Shown: one piece after another, positions 1-5,389 of the stretch | Layout: every line of letters begins with the position of its first letter | How positions within the stretch are numbered: position 1 is the stretch's first letter | Source of the DNA: an uncultured Lachnospiraceae bacterium | Lineage (GTDB): Bacteria > Bacillota > Clostridia > Lachnospirales > Lachnospiraceae | DNA length: 5,436 nucleotides | Reading direction: 5' to 3' | Assembly: GCA_905236275.1 (NCBI GenBank) | Contig: CAJOPI010000213.1 | Coordinates: 1-5,436 of the forward strand | Notes under the pieces: model-generated | The model's input: only the letters and a program-made list of their open reading frames with translations | Told to the model about the DNA's origin: nothing | Databases searched by the model: none | Position numbers and translations under genes: made by a program

Positions 1-14
1 CGTAGCTCGCTACG
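1..14. repeat. Perfect inverted repeat at left edge, possible terminator stem
   Basis: The bases CGTAGC-TC-GCTACG form a perfect inverted repeat, which folds as a 5-bp stem with a 4-nt loop. It lies 74 to 87 nt beyond the prs stop codon on the minus strand. It could be the stem of a factor-independent terminator for prs, but the U-tract that would prove this would lie outside the window. An alternative reading is the start of another minus-strand gene: an ATG at 20-18 (MKRSEL...) preceded by AAGGA with 6-nt spacing. Neither reading can be decided from what is visible. Confidence 0.3.
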
Positions 15-87
15 CTTCATTCCTCTTCCTTGCAATTGAAAGTTTATCCTGCGCAATTGTACATGTTATTTATCTACAGTTCCTAAA

Positions 88-1278
88 TTAATCTGATACT
101 GTTCCGTCTATCGAATTGTAGTAGGCGAGTATCTTGTTTATCTTTTCTGTCGGAGTCTGAACCATTTCCATTGATACGTCGTGATTAGAGAAATCAATGA
201 TGGAAGAGACGAATTTTGACATATCAGCCTGAAGATAATAAGGACGCTCGAAAAGCTCGGGTATCGTATAGGTAAGGTTTGTGGTGATTATTTTGTCGAT
301 AATCTTTTCCTCGTAAGCGTCGTCAAAGGCTTCGAGACCGTCTGTAAAGATACCGAAGGTACAGCATACAAATACGCGCCTTGCCTTCATTTTCTTAAGC
401 TGCTTTGCCGTATCTATCATGCTTCCGCCGGAAGAGATCATGTCGTCAACGATAATGACATCCTTTCCTTCTACATTGTCACCTAAGAACTCATGTGCAA
501 CGATAGGGTTCTTTCCGTTAACGACCTGAGTATAGTCACGTCTTTTGTAGAACATTCCTGTATCGACACCGAGTACGTTTGCGAAATACACAGCCCTGTT
601 CAGGGCACCTTCATCGGGGGAAATTACAAGGGTATGCTCCTTGTCAATCTTCATATCTCCGATATTTGCAAGAAGTGTACGGAGAAACTGATAGAAAGGA
701 GTAAAATTATCAAAACCGCAGAGAGGTGCGGAATTCTGTACAGACGGGTCATGCGCGTCGAAGGTTATCACGCGGTAAACACCCATTTTGTAAAGTTCTT
801 CAAGCATATTCGCGCAGTCGAGGGACTCGCGGCTGGTTCTCTTGTGCTGACGGCTCTCGTACATGAAGGGCATGATAACCGTTATCCTGTGCGCCTTTCC
901 GGCAGTTGCGGCGATAACCCTCTTAAGATCCTGATAATGGTCGTCAGGCGAGTAGGAATTTCTGAAACCATGAAGATCGTAGGTGAGCGAATTGTTCAAT
1001 ACATCAAGGAGTATATAAACGTCCTTGCCTCTGATGGTTTCATTAAGAATCGCCTTGCCTTCACCGCTTCCGAATCTCGGTACGGAGAAGTTTATGGTGT
1101 AATTGTCCATCGTGTAGCCTTCAAACGCGGGGGAATCGTGATGAGGCTGGTTGATTTCATGGCGAAAGTCCACAAGATAATCATTTACTTTGCTGCCGAA
1201 ATCCTTTAAGCTGTCCATAACGATGATTTTCAAGGGTGCAGCAGGCATCTTGTTTTCGAGATACTTGTTAATTTTCAT
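88..1278 (-). CDS. prs: Ribose-phosphate pyrophosphokinase (PRPP synthetase), long form
   Basis: This cytosolic enzyme transfers pyrophosphate from ATP to ribose 5-phosphate to make PRPP, the precursor of purines, pyrimidines, NAD, histidine and tryptophan. The diagnostic PRPP-binding loop VIIVDDMISSGGSMI is at residues 274-288. Other family signatures in order are GEGKAILNETIRGKDVYILL (72-91), the nucleotide-site segment ESRQHKR (141-147), the metal/phosphate segment DAHDPSVQ (174-181), SPDEGALNRA (220-229) and the flexible-loop KRR with the likely catalytic Lys245. At 396 residues it is about 80 longer than the usual 315-320-residue bacterial Prs, and several motifs deviate (RQHKR for RQDRK, DAHD for DLHA). 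It therefore belongs to a divergent long subgroup rather than the B. subtilis type. The ATG is supported by a TAGGAG site 8 nt upstream. It is transcribed divergently from the cobalamin operon. The family is certain; the subgroup's regulation by ADP or phosphate cannot be read here. Confidence 0.95.
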   Translation of the reverse strand: MKINKYLENKMPAAPLKIIVMDSLKDFGSKVNDYLVDFRHEINQPHHDSPAFEGYTMDNYTINFSVPRFGSGEGKAILNETIRGKDVYILLDVLNNSLTYDLHGFRNSYSPDDHYQDLKRVIAATAGKAHRITVIMPFMYESRQHKRTSRESLDCANMLEELYKMGVYRVITFDAHDPSVQNSAPLCGFDNFTPFYQFLRTLLANIGDMKIDKEHTLVISPDEGALNRAVYFANVLGVDTGMFYKRRDYTQVVNGKNPIVAHEFLGDNVEGKDVIIVDDMISSGGSMIDTAKQLKKMKARRVFVCCTFGIFTDGLEAFDDAYEEKIIDKIITTNLTYTIPELFERPYYLQADMSKFVSSIIDFSNHDVSMEMVQTPTEKINKILAYYNSIDGTVSD

Positions 1279-1286
1279 CTTAAAAG

Positions 1287-1292
1287 CTCCTA
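1287..1292 (-). promoter_or_regulatory. Ribosome binding site of prs
   Basis: On the minus strand the sequence reads TAGGAG, then 8 nt, then ATG. This is near-ideal Shine-Dalgarno spacing and supports the annotated prs start. Confidence 0.8.
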
Positions 1293-1336
1293 TGGGGAAA
1301 CAGATTATTTTTTCAGGGCATAAAAACCCAATAAGT

Positions 1337-1365
1337 ATCGTACCATTTCAAATAAATCTATTCAA
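1337..1365 (-). promoter_or_regulatory. Candidate sigma-70-type promoter for prs
   Basis: On the minus strand TTGAAT (plus coordinates 1360-1365) and TACGAT (1337-1342) are separated by exactly 17 nt. Each box matches the consensus at 4 of 6 positions. Transcription would begin near 1330, giving a leader of about 50 nt before the prs ATG. The match is moderate, but it is the best-spaced pair I found on this strand of the intergenic region. Confidence 0.45.
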
Positions 1366-1373
1366 GTATTTGA
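1348..1373. repeat. Inverted repeat between divergent promoters, candidate operator
   Basis: TCAAATA (1348-1354) and TATTTGA (1367-1373) are perfect 7-bp inverted arms separated by 12 nt. The dyad is centred at 1360.5. It covers the -35 box of the minus-strand prs promoter and most of the -35 box of the plus-strand cob promoter, where a dimeric regulator could affect both. The region is AT-rich, so a chance palindrome is possible. No known regulator motif was recognised. Confidence 0.3.
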
Positions 1374-1398
1374 TAAAACTTTAACGTTGTACTACAAT
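1370..1398 (+). promoter_or_regulatory. Strong sigma-70-type promoter for the cobalamin operon
   Basis: TTGATA (1370-1375, 5 of 6 matches to TTGACA) and TACAAT (1393-1398, 5 of 6 matches to TATAAT) are separated by an ideal 17 nt. The expected start of transcription is about 1404-1406, which coincides with the Shine-Dalgarno sequence of the first gene. The messenger would therefore have a leader of only about 14 nt. The -35 box lies 4 bp from the prs -35 box on the opposite strand. Confidence 0.6.
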
Positions 1399-1403
1399 AA
1401 ATT

Positions 1404-1410
1404 AAGGAGG
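1404..1410 (+). promoter_or_regulatory. Ribosome binding site of the first operon gene
   Basis: AAGGAGG is followed by 8 nt and then ATG at 1419. This near-perfect Shine-Dalgarno decides the start. The in-frame GTG at 1410 overlaps the site itself and so cannot be the initiation codon. Confidence 0.85.
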
Positions 1411-1418
1411 TGCCCTTT

Positions 1419-1697
1419 ATGAAGAAAAACAATCTCGATTATGACCAGTGGCTTGACTGGTTTATTGTTGACCATAAATTAAACATACAGGAAGTCATCT
1501 TAGAGGAAATCCTTGAAGGACAGCCCTATAAGGTTAAAATGGTGGATTTCCTGAATAAGACACGTCAGATGAATCCCCTTGTACAGCAGGCGGTGAGGGA
1601 AGGCATGTCTAAATGCGTCTTCACAGACAAGAGTGTTAGTAAATATCTGAAGGAAGCCTGTACGGAGCTTATAGTGGACGGAAAGCTGACCTTATGA
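1419..1697 (+). CDS. Small protein of unknown function, first gene of cobalamin operon
   Basis: This is a 92-residue protein that I do not recognise. The ATG is chosen because a perfect AAGGAGG ends 8 nt upstream. The N-terminus is rich in aromatic and acidic residues (YDQWLDWF, residues 8-15). It is followed by an acidic segment (EVILEEILEG, 25-34) and a largely helix-compatible C-terminal half with two cysteines (Cys66 and Cys81). There is no signal peptide, transmembrane segment, nucleotide-binding loop or zinc-type cysteine cluster, so it is probably a soluble cytoplasmic protein. Its stop codon overlaps the cobT start (ATGA, 1694-1697), so its translation is probably coupled to cobT. Its position at the head of the operon makes a role in cobalamin assembly or its control plausible, but that is inferred from context only. 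The good ribosome site, the clean overlap and the lack of a better competing frame argue that it is a real gene. Confidence 0.8.
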   Translation: MKKNNLDYDQWLDWFIVDHKLNIQEVILEEILEGQPYKVKMVDFLNKTRQMNPLVQQAVREGMSKCVFTDKSVSKYLKEACTELIVDGKLTL

Positions 1698-2752
1698 GGA
1701 TAGAAGAACTGAGAGGATTAAGGTCGGAGAAGCCTTCCGCTGAAATCGCCGTAAAGGTAAAGGAACGCTGGGACTCGATTGCAAAACCCCTTGACGGAAT
1801 GGGAAGGTTTGAGGAGATTTTCTGCAGGATAGGTGCGATAAGCGGAACTCCTGATATAGATATCGAAAAAAAAGCCCTTATAGTGATGTGCGCGGATAAT
1901 GGTGTGGTGGCGAAGGGCATAAGTCAGAGCGGACAGGAGGTTACCCGTATCTGCGCTGTAAACATGGTGGAGGGAACCACCTCGGTCTGCCGTATAGCTA
2001 AAAGGGCAGGAGTAAAGGTCATCCCTACAGATATCGGAATTGCCGGTGAAAGGATAGAAGGAATAAGGGACTGCCGCGTGAGGCCGGGGACGGAGGACTT
2101 TTCGGAGAGACCTGCCATGACGGAAAAGGAATGCCTGCAGGCGATAGAGTGCGGGATGGAGATAGTGAGGGAGCTTTCGGAGGAAGGCTTCAGACTTATC
2201 GGAACCGGTGAAATGGGTATAGGAAATACCACTACAAGCACTGCGGCAGCGGCAGCCCTTTTGGGACTTGATGCGGAAGAGGTCACCGGAAGAGGTGCCG
2301 GGCTTGATGATGAAAGGCTTTCGAGGAAAAAGGAAATCATAGCGGGAGCCATAAAAAAATACGGCTTCAATGCTGAATCAGATGCCTTCGAGGTCCTTAG
2401 GACGCTGGGAGGACTCGATATCGCAGGTCTTACAGGAGTATGTCTGGGCGGCGCAAAATACAAAGTCCCCATAGTCCTTGACGGAGTTATTTCCTGTGTG
2501 GCAGCCTTTATAGCAGAGAGGCTTGTAAGCGGGGTTAAGGATTATCTCATAGCCTCGCATCTGAGCAGGGAAAAGGTGGCGGTCAGGCTTCTTGAAGAGC
2601 TTTCGGTCGAAGCATTGATCGATGCTGATATGGCACTTGGAGAAGGAACGGGTGCCGTCATGATGATGGGGCTTCTTGACCTTGCTGCCGAGGTCTATGG
2701 GAGCGAGCGTCATTTCGAGGATATAAATATCAGTCAGTATAAGAGGTATTGA
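1694..2752 (+). CDS. cobT: Nicotinate-nucleotide--dimethylbenzimidazole phosphoribosyltransferase
   Basis: CobT moves the phosphoribosyl group of nicotinate mononucleotide onto a lower-ligand base, classically 5,6-dimethylbenzimidazole, giving alpha-ribazole 5'-phosphate for the nucleotide loop of cobalamin. At 352 residues it has the usual family length. Visible signatures are KPLDGMGRFE (31-40), CADNGVVAKG (66-75), EVTRICAVNMVEGTT (82-96), GTGEMGIGNTTTST (170-183) and ALGEGTGAV (314-322). Glu173 and Glu317 correspond to the two glutamates (174 and 317) known to matter in the Salmonella enzyme, so activity is expected. Variations from the Salmonella pattern are DNG where DHG is usual, and KPLDGMG for KPPGSLG. 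The identity of the base it uses cannot be read from the sequence. The start overlaps the upstream stop (ATGA), and only a weak ribosome site precedes it, which suggests translational coupling. Confidence 0.95.
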   Translation: MRIEELRGLRSEKPSAEIAVKVKERWDSIAKPLDGMGRFEEIFCRIGAISGTPDIDIEKKALIVMCADNGVVAKGISQSGQEVTRICAVNMVEGTTSVCRIAKRAGVKVIPTDIGIAGERIEGIRDCRVRPGTEDFSERPAMTEKECLQAIECGMEIVRELSEEGFRLIGTGEMGIGNTTTSTAAAAALLGLDAEEVTGRGAGLDDERLSRKKEIIAGAIKKYGFNAESDAFEVLRTLGGLDIAGLTGVCLGGAKYKVPIVLDGVISCVAAFIAERLVSGVKDYLIASHLSREKVAVRLLEELSVEALIDADMALGEGTGAVMMMGLLDLAAEVYGSERHFEDINISQYKRY

Positions 2753-3279
2753 TGTTAGTATTTGTTATAGGCGGAAGCGGCAGCGGAAAGTCCGAATGGG
2801 CAGAAAAAAAGGCAATGGAGCTTTCTGACGGAGGAAGAGCCCTTTATGCAGCAACAATGCGGAGGGACGGGGAGGAAGCCGAGAAGAGGATAGAGCATCA
2901 CCGGAAGGCAAGGAAGGATAGGGATTTTATAACGGCGGAGCTGCCCTACGACTTAAGGGGGCTTTCGGGTTATTCCTCTGTGGCGGACACTGTGCTGATA
3001 GAGGATTTGTCGAATCTCCTCACAAATCTCCGTTATTTCAGGAATATGTCTTTCGAGACTGCGGAAGAGGAAATAAAGAGCCAGATAAAAGATCTTTCGA
3101 AAAATTTTAAAAATATTATAATTGTATCGAATGATGTTTTTTCTGACGGCATAGAATATCCGGAAGAAACGATGGGCTTTATAAGAAGTCTCTCCGGATT
3201 AAATATCGGATTCGCGGCAAGGACGGACCTTTTCGCCGAGGTGGTTGTCGGAATCCCGCTGATTAAAATCAAAAGTTAA
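2752..3279 (+). CDS. cobU: Adenosylcobinamide kinase/guanylyltransferase family protein, divergent
   Basis: CobU phosphorylates adenosylcobinamide and then activates adenosylcobinamide phosphate as its GDP derivative through a GMP-histidine intermediate. This 175-residue protein has normal family length. It carries the P-loop GGSGSGKSEWAE (7-18), the YAATMRRDGEEAEKRIEHHR block (32-51) with the His49-His50 pair that holds the guanylylated histidine in characterised CobU, and a C-terminal GIPLIKIK (167-174). Two conserved blocks are degraded. The usual DCLTLWLSNLL reads EDLSNLLTNL (84-93), and the usual SNEVGxGIVP reads SNDVFSDGIEYP (126-137), without the following conserved arginine pattern. 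One or both activities may be altered. A second, very short CobU-like gene downstream keeps the motif that is lost here. The start is the ATG in TGATG, sharing one base with the cobT stop, with AAGAGG 5 nt upstream. The family assignment is firm; full bifunctionality is doubtful. Confidence 0.85.
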   Translation: MLVFVIGGSGSGKSEWAEKKAMELSDGGRALYAATMRRDGEEAEKRIEHHRKARKDRDFITAELPYDLRGLSGYSSVADTVLIEDLSNLLTNLRYFRNMSFETAEEEIKSQIKDLSKNFKNIIIVSNDVFSDGIEYPEETMGFIRSLSGLNIGFAARTDLFAEVVVGIPLIKIKS

Positions 3280-3297
3280 AACAGGATATTTTTTAAG

Positions 3298-4089
3298 ATG
3301 AAAATAATAAGATCACTGATCATCACTTTTGCGATGTATTCGAGGATACCGGTTCCGAAGACGGAATGGAACGCGGAAAATATGAAATATTCGATAGCCT
3401 TTTTTCCTTTCGTGGGACTGCCTATAGCTGCCCTGCTCTTTCTCTGGCACAGCTTCTGCGGCTTTGCGGACAAGGCAGTGCCGGATATGGCAGAGGCTCT
3501 GGTAGGACTCTGTATACCGATATTCATAAGCGGAGGGATACATCTCGACGGCTTCATAGATACCTCGGATGCACTTTCCTCACATCAGGACAGGGAAAGA
3601 AAGCTCGAAATAATGAAGGATGCACATACGGGAGCATTTGCGATAATAAGCTGTCTTTCGTACTGTGCTTTATTTATGGCTGCATATCTTGTGGTACTTA
3701 AAAGCAGGACCGAGTTTGGCATACTTGCGCTGGGCTTTGTCTTATCGAGGATAATGTCGGGAATGGGAGTGGTATTTTTCAAATGCGCGAAAAACGACGG
3801 ACTTCTGCATACTTTTGCGGATAATACGGAGCTGGGCAGGACAAGGCTGATTCTCGCAATGGAGTTCATTCTCTGCGAGGCGGGAATGATACATATCAAT
3901 CCTGTCGGTGCTTTTCTGGCACTCTTCCTGAATCTTTTATTTATTCTTTACTATTACAAAATGACGAAAAGGGAATTCGGCGGGATAACGGGTGATACCT
4001 GCGGCTGGTTTTCGTCAAATTCGGAGCTTTTGACGGCGATAGCGGCGGCTGTAGGGGTAATAATCACGAAAGGCATTATGAAAATATGA
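3298..4089 (+). CDS. cobS: Adenosylcobinamide-GDP ribazoletransferase (cobalamin synthase)
   Basis: CobS is the integral membrane enzyme that joins adenosylcobinamide-GDP to alpha-ribazole (or its phosphate), completing the nucleotide loop of cobalamin. The 263-residue protein shows the family's N-terminal FAMYSRIPVP (11-20). It also has the signature GGIHLDGFIDTSDAL (79-93) continuing to KDAHTGAFA (107-115), whose aspartates are thought to bind Mg and the diphosphate, and GGITGDTCGW (228-237) near the C-terminus. Hydrophobic stretches at about 33-50, 65-79, 113-134, 140-161, 185-193, 203-220 and 243-258 fit a polytopic membrane protein. The ATG is preceded by AGGA with 11-nt spacing, and 18 nt separate it from cobU. 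This is the only non-overlapping junction in the operon. Its stop overlaps the next gene's start (ATGA). Nothing suggests inactivity. Confidence 0.95.
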   Translation: MKIIRSLIITFAMYSRIPVPKTEWNAENMKYSIAFFPFVGLPIAALLFLWHSFCGFADKAVPDMAEALVGLCIPIFISGGIHLDGFIDTSDALSSHQDRERKLEIMKDAHTGAFAIISCLSYCALFMAAYLVVLKSRTEFGILALGFVLSRIMSGMGVVFFKCAKNDGLLHTFADNTELGRTRLILAMEFILCEAGMIHINPVGAFLALFLNLLFILYYYKMTKREFGGITGDTCGWFSSNSELLTAIAAAVGVIITKGIMKI

Positions 4090-4412
4090 AGCTTGTTATA
4101 GGTGGACGCGCTCAGGGAAAAAGCGATTATGTAAAGGCAAATTATCCTGACTGCGTGGTTTTTGATGATTTTTCGGAATGGTTCAGGCAAAAGCTGTCTC
4201 AGGGAGAAGAGCCGGAAAGGGAGGCGGAGGAGCTGGTGAAAAGGTCTCCCGATATGGTAATCATCTCTGATGAGGTAGGCTCCGGAATTGTCCCTATGGA
4301 TAAATTCGAAAGGGAATACAGGGAAAGGCTCGGACGCTTCCTTGTAAAGCTTGCAGACAGGTCAGAGAGGGTTGTAAGGGTTTTCTGCGGAATCGGGACG
4401 GTGATAAAATGA
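4086..4412 (+). CDS. Short CobU-like nucleotide-binding protein lacking the guanylylation site
   Basis: This 108-residue protein begins with a P-loop (GGRAQGKSDY, 6-15) and then carries the CobU-type block IISDEVGSGIVPMDKFEREY (59-78). After RERLGRF it ends in RVFCGIGTVIK (98-108), resembling the C-terminus of CobU. It is about 70 residues shorter than typical CobU. It lacks the RIxxHHR region whose histidine carries GMP during guanylyl transfer, so it cannot perform that chemistry by the known route. It may be a kinase-only CobU or a partner subunit of the longer CobU homologue two genes upstream, which lacks the EVGxGIVP block; this is inference. It is not evidently a decaying fragment: both ends of the family are kept, and it overlaps cobS and cbiB by 4 nt each. 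Automatic annotation would probably call it CobU. The ribosome site is weak (GAAAGG, 12 nt away), so translation is likely coupled to cobS. Confidence 0.8.
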   Translation: MKLVIGGRAQGKSDYVKANYPDCVVFDDFSEWFRQKLSQGEEPEREAEELVKRSPDMVIISDEVGSGIVPMDKFEREYRERLGRFLVKLADRSERVVRVFCGIGTVIK

Positions 4413-5389
4413 TCAATACGCATCTTGCGGCTTTCGCACTGGGCTTTGTCCTTGACCTGATATTCGGAGACCCGCATTACAGATTCCATCCAATAGCACT
4501 GATAGGGAGACTGATTTCTTTCCTTGAGAAAATCCTTTATCCTAAAAAGCGCTCGGAGAAAAAAGAATTCCTGATGGGAATGATTCTTTTCTTCATGGTA
4601 GTTATCATAATCTGCGCTGTTACAGCTTTTATTGTCAAATTTTTTTATGCTGTCGGTACTCTTGCAGGGATACTTGCCGAGGCTATAATGGTCGGAAATT
4701 GCATAGCCATGAAGGATTTGAAAAAAGAAAGCATGAAGGTCTTTAAGGCTCTGGAAAAAGGAGACACAGAGGAAGCAAGAAAAGCCGTTTCCATGATAGT
4801 CGGGCGTGATACGGAGAGACTTGACGAAGAAGGGATAATAAAGGCGGCTGTTGAAACCGTAGCGGAGAACAGCTCTGACGGGGTTATCGCTCCGATGCTT
4901 TATTTAGCGATATTCGGACCCGTAGGGGGATTTTTTTACAAGGCAGTAAATACGATGGATTCAATGATTGGCTATAAAAATGACAGATATCTTTATTTCG
5001 GAAGATTTGCGGCAGTTGCTGATGACATATTGAACTTTATCCCGTCAAGGATGACGGCTTTATTTCTGATAGCTGCAAGCTTTTTTGCCGATGAGGAGGC
5101 TGACGCAGGAAGAGCCTTCAGGATATGGAAAAGGGACAGGCGAAATCATGCCAGTCCTAACTCGGCACAGGGAGAGGCGGCGGCAGCGGGTTCGCTCGGC
5201 ATACGGCTTGCCGGTGACGCGTGGTATTTTGGTAAGCTTTATAAGAAGCCCTTTATCGGGGATGATATACGGGCGATAGAAAGAGAGGATATCGCAAGGG
5301 TGAACAGGCTTATGTACAGTGCTTCCTTCCTCTGCTTCTTCTTTTGCCTTACGGCATTGCTTTTCGGGAGTTTTTATGCATGGTGGTGA
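4409..5389 (+). CDS. cbiB: Adenosylcobinamide-phosphate synthase (CbiB/CobD family)
   Basis: CbiB is a membrane protein that forms the amide between adenosylcobyric acid and (R)-1-amino-2-propanol phosphate, giving adenosylcobinamide phosphate. The 326-residue length is typical. Family blocks in order are DLIFGDPHYRFHPIALIGR (16-34), SMIVGRDTERLDEEGI (128-143), AVETVAENSSDGVIAPMLY (147-165), KAVNTMDSMIGYKNDRY (178-194), DDILNFIPSRMTA (205-217), and HASPNSAQGEAAAAGSLGIR (247-266). Hydrophobic segments at about 5-20, 56-80, 160-177, 212-226 and 304-325 fit membrane insertion. Its start overlaps the preceding stop (ATGA, 4409-4412). Its last 14 nt overlap the next gene, which makes its aminopropanol phosphate substrate. 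Its presence means that the pathway here starts from cobyric acid, not only from salvaged cobinamide. The naming is confusing: this protein is called CobD in the Pseudomonas system and CbiB in the Salmonella system. Confidence 0.95.
   Translation: MINTHLAAFALGFVLDLIFGDPHYRFHPIALIGRLISFLEKILYPKKRSEKKEFLMGMILFFMVVIIICAVTAFIVKFFYAVGTLAGILAEAIMVGNCIAMKDLKKESMKVFKALEKGDTEEARKAVSMIVGRDTERLDEEGIIKAAVETVAENSSDGVIAPMLYLAIFGPVGGFFYKAVNTMDSMIGYKNDRYLYFGRFAAVADDILNFIPSRMTALFLIAASFFADEEADAGRAFRIWKRDRRNHASPNSAQGEAAAAGSLGIRLAGDAWYFGKLYKKPFIGDDIRAIEREDIARVNRLMYSASFLCFFFCLTALLFGSFYAWW
5366..5370 (+). promoter_or_regulatory. Ribosome binding site of the threonine-phosphate decarboxylase gene
   Basis: GGGAG lies inside the end of cbiB, 5 nt before the ATG at 5376. 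It supports a start that overlaps cbiB by 14 nt. Confidence 0.6.

Noticed and set aside
32..59. Repeated GCAATTG at 32-38 and 53-59
   Set aside because: CAATTG is itself a palindrome, the flanks do not pair further, and two copies in AT-rich spacer are easily due to chance.
493..1209. 238-codon open frame on the plus strand, antisense to prs
   Set aside because: It lies wholly inside prs, whose protein matches PRPP synthetase throughout. The antisense translation resembles no known protein and has no convincing ribosome site.
1317..1330. GGG...CCC hairpin (GGGCATAAAAACCC) as an attenuator in the prs leader
   Set aside because: It has only three G-C pairs around a large loop and no following T-run on the prs strand.
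1279..1418. Cobalamin riboswitch before the operon
   Set aside because: The region is too short, it carries two promoters, the predicted leader is about 14 nt, and no B12-box-like core was seen.
1410..1421. GTG start nine bases upstream for the first operon gene
   Set aside because: The GTG overlaps the last base of AAGGAGG. The ATG at 1419 has ideal spacing from that site.
1924..2472. Serine- and proline-rich 182-codon minus-strand frame, and similar antisense frames within cobS and cbiB
   Set aside because: They are reverse-frame shadows of well-supported genes, with low-complexity translations and no ribosome sites.
2749..2754. TTG start one codon upstream for the long cobU homologue
   Set aside because: The adjacent ATG at 2752 has better spacing from AAGAGG and gives the usual short CobU N-terminus.
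4086..4412. Short cobU-like gene as a decayed pseudogene
   Set aside because: Both the N-terminal P-loop and the C-terminal family block are in one intact frame, and precise 4-nt overlaps with both neighbours are kept. An internal size reduction fits better than decay.
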